Of a DNA stretch of 64,000 bases, positions 24,824 to 32,985 are shown in pieces; the first letter of the stretch is position 1; each line of letters begins with the position of its first letter. Under the pieces are notes generated by a model. The model was not told the DNA's origin. It saw only the letters and a program-made list of their open reading frames with translations, and did no database searches. The translations under genes and the position numbers were made by a program. The stretch is from assembly GCA_964535315.1 (NCBI GenBank), contig CAZHTS010000012.1, forward strand, positions 14,596 through 78,595, given 5' to 3'. The stretch is from CAZHTS01 sp964535315. GTDB lineage: Bacteria; Chloroflexota; Anaerolineae; Anaerolineales; Anaerolineaceae.

Positions 24824-27015
24824 AGAACGAACCGACTGTCCTGGATTATGTAAAAGCATTGTTGACCCCCTGGAAGGGGGCTCCGCCGCCGATCCCACAC
24901 GAGGGAGAGGAGTTCCCGGCGTATGAGGAAACGGCGAGCGAGGAAACCGCGGTTGCACCCATTGCAGCCGGAGAACAGCCAGCGGTAGTTGAACTGGTAA
25001 GCGCTCCAGCGCGTGAGCGGGTAAAGGTGCGTTGGCCGCTGCGTACGTTGGCGGCGGTAGTGCTGGCGCTGGCGGCGCAGGCGGTGCTGGAACCGCCGGA
25101 ACCTGCACTGCAGGCGGGGGCGTTTTTGTATGCGGCGGCGGCAGCGATGGTCATCTGGGCCATGTTGTCGGCGGAATGGTCGCTGGCGCCGTTGAGCGAT
25201 GACGCTCCTGACCCCATGCCGCAGCAGATTCGCCTGGTGCCGGTGGCCTGTGGTTTGGTTCTGGCGATCATTGCGTTTCTCGCGTTTGGCAACAAAACGA
25301 ACGGGGTGCGCTTCACCTTGCTCGATATGGTGCTGTTGGGCGCCGCCGTGTTCTATCTCTGGTACGGCGTGTGGCTTCACCGGCGCCCGCTGAAAGAAAA
25401 GCTGCGTGCTGCGGCAGCCTTTTTGCGGAAAGGGCAGTGGACGGCGCAGTTGCGACCTTTCACGCTCCTGGTGCTGCTGGCGATTGGATTGGTGGTGTTC
25501 TTCCGTTTCTACCGGCTTGAACAGGTGCCGAACGAGATGTTCAGCGATCAGGCGGAAAAGCTGCTGGATGTTTCGGACGTGTTGGACGGGCAGTATTGGG
25601 TGTTCTTCCCGCGCAACACCGGCCGCGAGGCTTTTCAGATGTACCTGACGGCGGCGATTGCCGCCTGGCTGGGCACCGGCCTGACGTTTATGAGCCTGAA
25701 GATCGGCACCGTGTTGGCGGGGGTGTTTACCCTGCCGTATATCTATAAATTGGGGAAAGAGATCGGCAATCGTTGGGTCGGGTTGTTGGCGCTGGTGCTG
25801 GCCGGGATTGCCTACTGGCCGAACGTGATTTCGCGCATCGGGCTGCGTTTTCCGCTGTACCCGTTGTTCGCCGCCCCGGTGTTGTTTTATTTAATCCGTG
25901 GTCTACGTACTTCCAATCGCAACGATTTTGTGTTGAGCGGTGTGGCGTTGGGCATTGGTCTGCACGGCTACAGCCCGATACGCATCGTGCCGTTTGTCAT
26001 TGTGATTGCGATCGGGTTGTATCTGCTGCACGCCCAATCGCGCGGCAAGCGCAGCGGGGTGATCGTGGCGCTGGCCTTGTTGGTGATGATGTCGCTCTTC
26101 CTGTTTGTGCCGCTGCTGCGTTATATCGTTGACAACCCGGAAATGTTTGCGCTGCGCGCCTTTTCGCGGCTGACTTCCAGTGAACAGGCTTACCCGGATA
26201 GCCCGGTGAAGATTTTCTTCTCGAACCTGTGGAACGCTTCGGTCATGTTCTTCTATGACGACGGCGAAATCTGGGTACATTCCATCCCGCATCGTCCGGC
26301 ATTGGATACGATTACCGCGGCTTTCTTCTTCCTCGGGTTGGTATTGGTGCTGGCGCGCTACGTGCGCCGCCGTCACTGGTTGGATTTGTTCCTGGTGCTG
26401 TCGGTGCCGTTGTTGATGATGCCGTCGATTCTCTCGCTGGCTTTCCCAGGGGAGAACCCTGCCCTGAACCGCGCGTCGGGGGCGATTGTGCCGGTGTTTG
26501 TCATTGCCGCCCTGGGACTGGAGAGCTTCCTCTCCACGCTATCCTCCCGTCTGCCGACGTTGTGGGGTAAGGCGCTGGTTGTTTTGTTTGCTCTCAGTCT
26601 GTTATCGACGAGCACCTGGCTGAATTACGATCTGGTCTTCAACCAGTTTGCCAAACAGTTTGCCGGCGGGGCCTGGAATACGACGGACATCGGGCATATC
26701 GCCCGGTCGTTTGCCGAACTGATCGGCACGGAAGAGACCTCGTATGTGGTGCCCTATCCGTATTGGGTGGATACCCGCCTGGTAGGGATGAACGCCGGGT
26801 TCCCGACCAAAGATTACGCCCTGGATCGCGACCGTATCCCCGAAACGGTGGGGGACGGGCGCGCCAAGATGTTTATCGTCAACAAGGACGATCAGGATAC
26901 GCTCAAAGTGCTGCACGAAGTGTACCCATCAGGCAGCGAACGCCTATATGAAGTGCCGCTTGAGGGTAAGAGTTTCTGGATCTTCCTGGTGCCTGCTCAG
27001 GCATCGCAACCCTGA
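24820..27015 (+). CDS. GT-C (GT39/ArnT-like) membrane glycosyltransferase
   Basis: A 731-residue integral membrane protein. A cytoplasmic, acidic and proline-rich head (about 1-65) precedes roughly 12-13 helices. The first large external loop has RLEQVPNEMFSDQAEKLLDV, where the acidic residues match the catalytic acidic position of GT-C enzymes, and NTGREAFQMYLTAA follows. The C-terminal 120 residues are soluble (GTEETSYVVPYPYWVDTRL). GT-C enzymes take sugars from polyprenyl-phosphate carriers and act outside the membrane. Translationally coupled to the methyltransferase gene by ATGA. Confidence 0.83.
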   Translation: MKNEPTVLDYVKALLTPWKGAPPPIPHEGEEFPAYEETASEETAVAPIAAGEQPAVVELVSAPARERVKVRWPLRTLAAVVLALAAQAVLEPPEPALQAGAFLYAAAAAMVIWAMLSAEWSLAPLSDDAPDPMPQQIRLVPVACGLVLAIIAFLAFGNKTNGVRFTLLDMVLLGAAVFYLWYGVWLHRRPLKEKLRAAAAFLRKGQWTAQLRPFTLLVLLAIGLVVFFRFYRLEQVPNEMFSDQAEKLLDVSDVLDGQYWVFFPRNTGREAFQMYLTAAIAAWLGTGLTFMSLKIGTVLAGVFTLPYIYKLGKEIGNRWVGLLALVLAGIAYWPNVISRIGLRFPLYPLFAAPVLFYLIRGLRTSNRNDFVLSGVALGIGLHGYSPIRIVPFVIVIAIGLYLLHAQSRGKRSGVIVALALLVMMSLFLFVPLLRYIVDNPEMFALRAFSRLTSSEQAYPDSPVKIFFSNLWNASVMFFYDDGEIWVHSIPHRPALDTITAAFFFLGLVLVLARYVRRRHWLDLFLVLSVPLLMMPSILSLAFPGENPALNRASGAIVPVFVIAALGLESFLSTLSSRLPTLWGKALVVLFALSLLSTSTWLNYDLVFNQFAKQFAGGAWNTTDIGHIARSFAELIGTEETSYVVPYPYWVDTRLVGMNAGFPTKDYALDRDRIPETVGDGRAKMFIVNKDDQDTLKVLHEVYPSGSERLYEVPLEGKSFWIFLVPAQASQP

Positions 27016-27044
27016 GATGTTTATGCTCAAAGGTGATGGTGGCT

Positions 27045-30000
27045 ATGGAAATAGACCTTGATACTGCCCCCCAACCTGAACCTGTTGTGGTGAAGCGCCC
27101 CAGAGTGCAGTGGGGGTGGGGTGTGTTGTTGGTACTTGTGTTGCTGCTGGGGGCGTATCTGCGTTTTGTCGGGTTGGATTGGGATGGACCACATCACCTG
27201 CACCCGGATGAGCGTTTTTTGACGATGGTTGAAACGGCGATCCAGCCGGTGGAAAGCCTATCGGATTATTTCGATACCCAGACTTCGACGCTGAACCCGG
27301 CCAATCGCGGTTATGGTTTTTACGTATACGGGACGCTGCCGCTGTTCGTGGTGCGCTACCTGGCCGATGTGGTTGAGAAGACCGGATACGATCAGGTACA
27401 ACTGGTTGGGCGGGCGGTTTCGGCCAGCGCCGACCTGTTGACCGTTTTACTGGTCTACCTGATTGCGGTGCGTCTGTATCGCAAACAAAGCGTTGGCGTA
27501 CTGGCGGCGGCCTTCTCGGCGCTGGCAGTGTTGCAGATTCAGCAATCGCATTTCTTTACCGTGGATACGGTGACCAATTTCCTCGCCTTCCTGGCCTTTT
27601 ATCTGGCGGTGTGCATCATGACCGATACGCAGATGAAGGAGGAGACCGGGGCAGAGAGCGGCGGCCATGCCTGGCTTAACGGCCTGGGGTTAGGGGCAGA
27701 GGCCGAACGTCTCTTGCGCATTCTGTTTGGCGGTTGGCGCAGGAGCGGTCTGTACCTGCTGTTTGGGGTGGCGCTGGGCATGGCGGTGGCTTCTAAGGTG
27801 AGTGTGGCGCAGATTGCCGTGTTGTTACCGTTGGCGGCCTTCGTGCGCTACGTGCAACTGCCGGAGGAACTGCGTTTGCAGGAAGCTGTGCGCATGATCC
27901 GCAACATGGCGCTTGCGGCAGTGATCAGCCTGATCGTTTTTCGCATCTTCCAGCCGTACGCTTTTGATGGGCCGGGCTTCTTGGGTGTGCACATCAATGA
28001 ACGCTGGATGGCGAACATGAAAGAATTGCAGGCGCAGAGCTCGGGAGACGCCGATTTTCCACCGGCCTTACAATGGGCGCGCCGCCCGGTGTGGTATGCC
28101 TGGCAGAACCAGGTGTTGTATGGCATGGGCCTGCCGTTGGGGCTGCTGGCCTGGGCGGGTTTTGTGTGGATGGGCTGGCGCCTGTTCCGCCGCGGCGAGT
28201 GGAAGCAGCACATCTTGATCTGGGTCTGGACGGCCTTCTTCTTTACCTGGCAGTCGTTGGTGTTCAACCCGACGATGCGTTATTTGCTGCCCATTTACCC
28301 GACGCTGGCAATTATCGCCGCCTGGGCGCTGGTCTGGTTGTGGGGCAAGGCGCAGCGGCAGGAGGGCGAAGAAACCCCTGCGCCGGCGCGTTGGCCGCGC
28401 CTGGCGGCAGGGGGGATCGCAGTGCTGGTACTGGTCAGTACGGCGGTCTGGGCGGTGGCGTTCAGCCGCATCTACACCCGTCCGGTGACGCGCCTTGCTG
28501 CCAGTTCGTGGATTTATCAGAATATTCCCGGCCCGGTTAACTTGCGGGTGGATACTGGGGCGGCGGAATTACAGCAGCAGCCGTTGGGGATGCGTTCGGG
28601 AACATCGATCGAAACGGGCAAGCCGCTGATCCTGACCTTCCGTCCGGCGCAGGCTGCGGTGTTGACGCAGATCGATCTTCCGCACGTGGTGGACGCTCTG
28701 TACCAGCCGGTGATCAAGACGTTGACGATCACGGTGTACGAGATCAACCCGGAGCGTAAGATGTTGAGCGGTGGAGTTCTTTCCGGCGATTTTCCGGCGC
28801 CGGACGATCCACGCGGCCAGAGTTACAGCCTGGCTTTCCCGCAGCCGGTGGCGCTCGACCCGGACAAACAATATCAGCTTGAGTTCACCCTGCTTGAGGG
28901 CGGTCTGAATCTGAATCTCTACGGTCAGGCCAGCCTGCTGGGCAACGGCGTTGAGGGGCCCTTCCAGCAATATTTGCCCGAGCCGGTAGAACTGGTGCAA
29001 ACGGGCAAGCCCTTCCTGTTGAACTTCCAGCCGCTGTATAACGGTACACTGAAAGAAGTTTATTTCCCACACATTGTGGATTGGGCGGCGCTGCCGGGCA
29101 ACAAGACGGTGCGCCTGGATGTGTTGCAGACGGAGTTTAGCGAGCCGGCGCTGGCTTCGGCGCAGTTGCAGGCCGGCTTCCTGGCAGAGCGAGACCCGCG
29201 CGGTGAGGGGTACCGGTTTGTCCTGGAGCAGCCGGTTGCACTCTCTAAGGAGACCAGTTACACCCTGCGGATCGAACTGGTGGACGGCGGCGGGGCGCTG
29301 GCAATTTATGGCAGCGAGCATGCCAATGAGAGCACCTGGGACGATGCACTGCCGTACAGCGTGGATGGTTTCAACCCGTACGATCTGTTTAGCGGCATTT
29401 ACCGCAGCGATCTCAATTTTGAGATGTACTGGGATGATAACGCCGATAAATTGAACCGCTTCCAGACGACCCTGGATCGCACGGATTATATCTTCATCAG
29501 TTCGAACCGGCAGTGGGGCTCGGTGCCGCGCGTGCCGGAACGTTACCCGCTCAGCCTGGTGTATTATCGCGAATTGTTAGGCTGCCCGCCCGAGCAGGAC
29601 GTGGTGCGATGCTATACGGTGGCGCAGCCCGGCATGTTTGCCGGCCGGTTGGGCTTCGATCTGATCTATGTCAACCAATCTGAGCCGGAACTGGGCCCGT
29701 TGTGGGTCAATACTCAGTTTGCCGAAGAGGCTTTCACCGTATACGACCACCCTAAGGTGCTGATCTTCAAGAAGCGGGCCGACTATGACGCGCAGGCGGT
29801 GCACGCCGTGTTGGGGGCGGTAGATTTGAGCAAGGCGGTGCACCTGACGCCGCGCCAGGCCAGCAGTTATCGCCCCGGCATGCAGCTTGAGGAAGAAAAA
29901 GGGCCCGATGGGTTGTTGCCGGCAGATCGCCTCCAACAGCAGCGTGAAGGCGGCACCTGGGCGCAGTTGTTCGACCGCCAGGCGTTGATCAACCGCTCGC

Positions 30001-32621
30001 CGGCGCTATCTGCGATTGTGTGGTACCTGGCCCTGACGATCCTGGGCTGGATGTTCTATCCCCTGACCCGCCTGGTGCTGCGCGGGCTGCCGGATCGTGG
30101 CTACCCATTGACACGCCTGGTAGCGATGTTGTTGATCAGCCTGGTGGTGTGGTGGCTGGGTTCACTGGGACTGGTGGTCAACCCGGCGTTGATTGGCTGG
30201 GTGATCGGCTGGTGGCTGCTCTTCAACCTGCTGCTGGTGTACTGGCAGCGAGACGAACTGCGCCGCGAACTGGCCGAGCGCGGCCGCTATTATCTGGTGG
30301 CGGAAGCGGTCTTCCTGGCGTTGTTCGTCCTGGATACGTTGATCCGCCTGGGCAACCCTGATCTGTGGCACCCCTCTAAGGGCGGCGAGAAGCCGATGGA
30401 TTTCTCGTATTTCAACGCCGTGCTGAAGAGCTCCACTTTTCCGCCGTACGACCCGTGGTTTGCGGGTGGATATCTGAATTACTACTATTATGGCTTTGTG
30501 TTTGTCGGTGTGCTGGTCAAATGGATTGGTATTGTGCCCACCGTGGCGTACAATCTGGTGCTGCCGACACTGTTCAGCATGGTGGGGGCGGGGTCGTTCA
30601 GCATTGGCTGGAACCTGTTCCTGCACGCTGCCGGGCAGAAAGCAGAGGAGCCGGTCGATCTGGCTGCGGATGAGGCACTGGCGGAAGTTGAAACAGCGCC
30701 GGACGAGGAAGTTTCGCTGACCGGTGAGCCGGCAGAAGCCGAGGGTATTTTTGCTGCCGGTGAACTTGCGGCGGCGGAAGCTGACGTCCCCGAGACCGGG
30801 GAGCCGCTGGCGGCAGTTGAAGCGACCGTTGCACCGCTCGAACCAGCCTCTGCGGAGTCTACAGCCTTTTGGGCCGGGTTGGCCGCGGCGTTGGGGGTGC
30901 TCATCCTGGGCAACCTCGGTACCGTGCGGATGATCTGGCATGGATTGATGCGTTTGGGCGACCCCGGGCTGGATCTGGCGGCCTCGACCTTTATCCAGCG
31001 CTGGTCTGCAACGTTGAAGGGCATGGCGGATTTGCTGTCAGGGATGCGCCTGCCGTATCCGCCGGGTGACTGGTACTGGATCCCCAGCCGGGCCATTCCG
31101 GGCGAGCCGATCACCGAATTCCCGTTCTTCACCTTCCTGTATGCCGATTTGCACGCCCACATGATGGCGCTGCCGCTGACTGTGTTGGCGCTGGCCTGGG
31201 CGCTCTCGCTGGTGCTGGGACACTGGCGTTGGGGCCTGGAAACAGGAAAGCACAAGATTTTCCACTTTGTGGCGTTTGTTTTGCTGGGCGGGGCGGTCAT
31301 TGGCGCATTGCGCCCGGCGAACACCTGGGATTTGCCCACTTATCTGGCGTTGGGGATTGTGGCGCTGCTGTATACGGCCCTGCGTTATGCTCGCCGGCCC
31401 GACTGGCTGAAACCCTGGCTGCCGCAGGATCGCTGGTGGTACCGGCTGGGGGTAGCCGCAGGCGGAATTGTGCTGCTGGTGGCGCTGGCCTTCTGGCTTT
31501 ACCGTCCGTTCAGCCAGTGGTATATGCTGGTTTACAATGCGGTGAAACCCTTTGAGGGTGAGCATACGCCGGTATGGTCGTACCTCACGCATTGGGGGCT
31601 GTTCCTGTTCGTCATTGGCTCGTGGATGATGGCGGAGACGATCCAATGGATGTCTGTGACGCCGCTCTCGGCGCTCAACAAACTGCGCCCGTACCGGGCG
31701 GCAATTCTGGCGGCGTTGCTCTTCCTGCTGGCGGCGATCGTTCTTCTGATGGCGTATTTTGAAGTTGGGATTGCCTGGATCGTGGCGCTGATGGGGGTGT
31801 GGGCAGTCATCCTGCTCCTGCGCAGTGGTCAACCGGATAGCAAACGTGTCGTCCTGTTTATGACCGGCAGCGGGCTGGCGCTGACGCTGGCGGTGGAACT
31901 GGTGGTGTTGGAAGGCGATATCGGCCGGATGAACACGGTATTCAAGTTCTACATGCAGGCCTGGACGTTGCTGGCCTTGAGCGCGGCCGCCGGGTTGATC
32001 TGGCTGCTGCGCCTGGCCGAGGCCTGGCATTCGGCCTGGCGGACGGTCTGGCAGGCGGTGTTGGTCGTATTGATCGGCAGTGCGGCGCTGTTCCCATTGA
32101 TGGCCGGATTGGATAAGATCACCGACCGGATGACGTCTCAGGCCCCGCACACGCTGGACGGCATGGAATACATGGCGCACGCGGTGTACAGCGATTTTGG
32201 CGTGGACATGAACCTGAACGAGGATTATCAGGCGATTCGCTGGATGCAGGAAAATATCCAGGGGTCGCCGGTGATTGTAGAAGCCAACACCCCGGAATAC
32301 CGCTGGGGGTCGCGGTATACCATCAATACCGGCTTGCCGGGCGTGGTGGGCTGGAACTGGCACCAGCGCCAGCAGCGCGGCGAAATGGCGCCGCAGGTGG
32401 AGCAGCGCGTGGCGGAAGTGATGTCCTTCTACCAGGGGATAGACCGTCTGCCGGTGGAAGAGTTTTTGCATAAATACCAGGTGCGTTATATTGTTGTAGG
32501 GCAGCTCGAACGGGCGGCCTACCCGGGCGCAGGTCTGGCGAAATTTGACAACTGGAACGGTGACCTGTGGCGGGAAATCTACCGCCAGGGAAGCACAGTG
32601 ATCTATGAGGTGTTGCCATGA
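27045..32621 (+). CDS. Giant fused GT-C-like / YYY (DUF2298) membrane protein
   Basis: A protein of about 1,858 residues. The N-terminal half starts as a GT39-like enzyme (HHLHPDERFLTMVE in the first external loop; about 10 helices to residue 490). A soluble region (about 505-985) follows, containing two similar beta modules (about 520-635 and 660-765). The second half is a complete YYY domain with LNYYYYGF near residue 1146 and an Ala/Glu/Pro-rich linker (about 1205-1280). YYY (Chlor_Arch_YYY, DUF2298) proteins are known from Chloroflexi and archaea, and I recall placement in the GT-C clan; function is unproven. ATG 27045 was chosen for AAAGGTG upstream; GTG 27033 or ATG 27036 are alternatives. 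Confidence 0.85.
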   Translation: MEIDLDTAPQPEPVVVKRPRVQWGWGVLLVLVLLLGAYLRFVGLDWDGPHHLHPDERFLTMVETAIQPVESLSDYFDTQTSTLNPANRGYGFYVYGTLPLFVVRYLADVVEKTGYDQVQLVGRAVSASADLLTVLLVYLIAVRLYRKQSVGVLAAAFSALAVLQIQQSHFFTVDTVTNFLAFLAFYLAVCIMTDTQMKEETGAESGGHAWLNGLGLGAEAERLLRILFGGWRRSGLYLLFGVALGMAVASKVSVAQIAVLLPLAAFVRYVQLPEELRLQEAVRMIRNMALAAVISLIVFRIFQPYAFDGPGFLGVHINERWMANMKELQAQSSGDADFPPALQWARRPVWYAWQNQVLYGMGLPLGLLAWAGFVWMGWRLFRRGEWKQHILIWVWTAFFFTWQSLVFNPTMRYLLPIYPTLAIIAAWALVWLWGKAQRQEGEETPAPARWPRLAAGGIAVLVLVSTAVWAVAFSRIYTRPVTRLAASSWIYQNIPGPVNLRVDTGAAELQQQPLGMRSGTSIETGKPLILTFRPAQAAVLTQIDLPHVVDALYQPVIKTLTITVYEINPERKMLSGGVLSGDFPAPDDPRGQSYSLAFPQPVALDPDKQYQLEFTLLEGGLNLNLYGQASLLGNGVEGPFQQYLPEPVELVQTGKPFLLNFQPLYNGTLKEVYFPHIVDWAALPGNKTVRLDVLQTEFSEPALASAQLQAGFLAERDPRGEGYRFVLEQPVALSKETSYTLRIELVDGGGALAIYGSEHANESTWDDALPYSVDGFNPYDLFSGIYRSDLNFEMYWDDNADKLNRFQTTLDRTDYIFISSNRQWGSVPRVPERYPLSLVYYRELLGCPPEQDVVRCYTVAQPGMFAGRLGFDLIYVNQSEPELGPLWVNTQFAEEAFTVYDHPKVLIFKKRADYDAQAVHAVLGAVDLSKAVHLTPRQASSYRPGMQLEEEKGPDGLLPADRLQQQREGGTWAQLFDRQALINRSPALSAIVWYLALTILGWMFYPLTRLVLRGLPDRGYPLTRLVAMLLISLVVWWLGSLGLVVNPALIGWVIGWWLLFNLLLVYWQRDELRRELAERGRYYLVAEAVFLALFVLDTLIRLGNPDLWHPSKGGEKPMDFSYFNAVLKSSTFPPYDPWFAGGYLNYYYYGFVFVGVLVKWIGIVPTVAYNLVLPTLFSMVGAGSFSIGWNLFLHAAGQKAEEPVDLAADEALAEVETAPDEEVSLTGEPAEAEGIFAAGELAAAEADVPETGEPLAAVEATVAPLEPASAESTAFWAGLAAALGVLILGNLGTVRMIWHGLMRLGDPGLDLAASTFIQRWSATLKGMADLLSGMRLPYPPGDWYWIPSRAIPGEPITEFPFFTFLYADLHAHMMALPLTVLALAWALSLVLGHWRWGLETGKHKIFHFVAFVLLGGAVIGALRPANTWDLPTYLALGIVALLYTALRYARRPDWLKPWLPQDRWWYRLGVAAGGIVLLVALAFWLYRPFSQWYMLVYNAVKPFEGEHTPVWSYLTHWGLFLFVIGSWMMAETIQWMSVTPLSALNKLRPYRAAILAALLFLLAAIVLLMAYFEVGIAWIVALMGVWAVILLLRSGQPDSKRVVLFMTGSGLALTLAVELVVLEGDIGRMNTVFKFYMQAWTLLALSAAAGLIWLLRLAEAWHSAWRTVWQAVLVVLIGSAALFPLMAGLDKITDRMTSQAPHTLDGMEYMAHAVYSDFGVDMNLNEDYQAIRWMQENIQGSPVIVEANTPEYRWGSRYTINTGLPGVVGWNWHQRQQRGEMAPQVEQRVAEVMSFYQGIDRLPVEEFLHKYQVRYIVVGQLERAAYPGAGLAKFDNWNGDLWREIYRQGSTVIYEVLP
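28596..29330 (+). repeat. Internal tandem duplication of a beta module
   Basis: Within the giant protein, two stretches share the same order of features. Copy one (about 28636-28930) reads LTFRPAQAAVLTQIDLPHVVD, shortened: LTFRPAQ, IDLPHVVD, DPRGQSYSLAF, QPVALDPDKQYQLEF and LLEGGLNLNLYG. Copy two (about 29020-29320) has LNFQPLY, VYFPHIVDW, DPRGEGYRFVL, QPVALSKETSYTLRI and LVDGGGALAIYG. Sequence is diverged, so this is an old duplication. The pattern resembles jelly-roll carbohydrate-binding modules, but that is an inference. Confidence 0.75.
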
Positions 32622-32974
32622 ACTCTGGTGAAGCGTTGATTTATCACATTGCCCATGCAGAAGTCTGGATGAAGGCGGTGCAGGCCGGGATGTACGAGGG
32701 GGATACGCTGGCCACGGAAGGGTTTATCCATTGTTCGACGGCGCAGCAGGTGTTGGCCACGGCGGAGCGCATCTTTGGCGGTCAACGGAATCTGGTGCTG
32801 CTGGAGATCGAGAGCGCCCGGGTGCAGGCCGAGATTCGCTATGAAGCGCTCTATGGGCCGGAGGCGTTCCCGCACATTTATGGGGCGCTGAACACCGATG
32901 CCGTACGGCAGGTGGCGGCGTTGAACGAAGACGAGCAGGGGCATTTTGCCTGGCCGTTTGGCGCCCAGGCTTGA
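32618..32974 (+). CDS. DUF952 family protein
   Basis: A 118-residue soluble protein. The motifs IYHIAHAEVW, GFIHCSTAQQV and the C-terminal FPHIYGALNTDAV match DUF952, a small family of unknown function with conserved His residues. Its ATG overlaps the stop of the giant gene as ATGA, and the next YYY gene begins 11 bases after it, so it is inserted between two YYY genes in the same transcript. A functional link is suggested only by position. Confidence 0.85.
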   Translation: MNSGEALIYHIAHAEVWMKAVQAGMYEGDTLATEGFIHCSTAQQVLATAERIFGGQRNLVLLEIESARVQAEIRYEALYGPEAFPHIYGALNTDAVRQVAALNEDEQGHFAWPFGAQA

Positions 32975-32985
32975 GGAGCGTGGCG

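Noticed and set aside
31038..32471. Long open frame antisense to the giant YYY gene, and similar long antisense frames opposite ffh, dprA, rpoC and the HK genes
   Set aside because: They are by-products of high GC and codon bias; their translations are Arg/His/Gln-rich with no recognisable motif, while the opposite strand holds clear genes.
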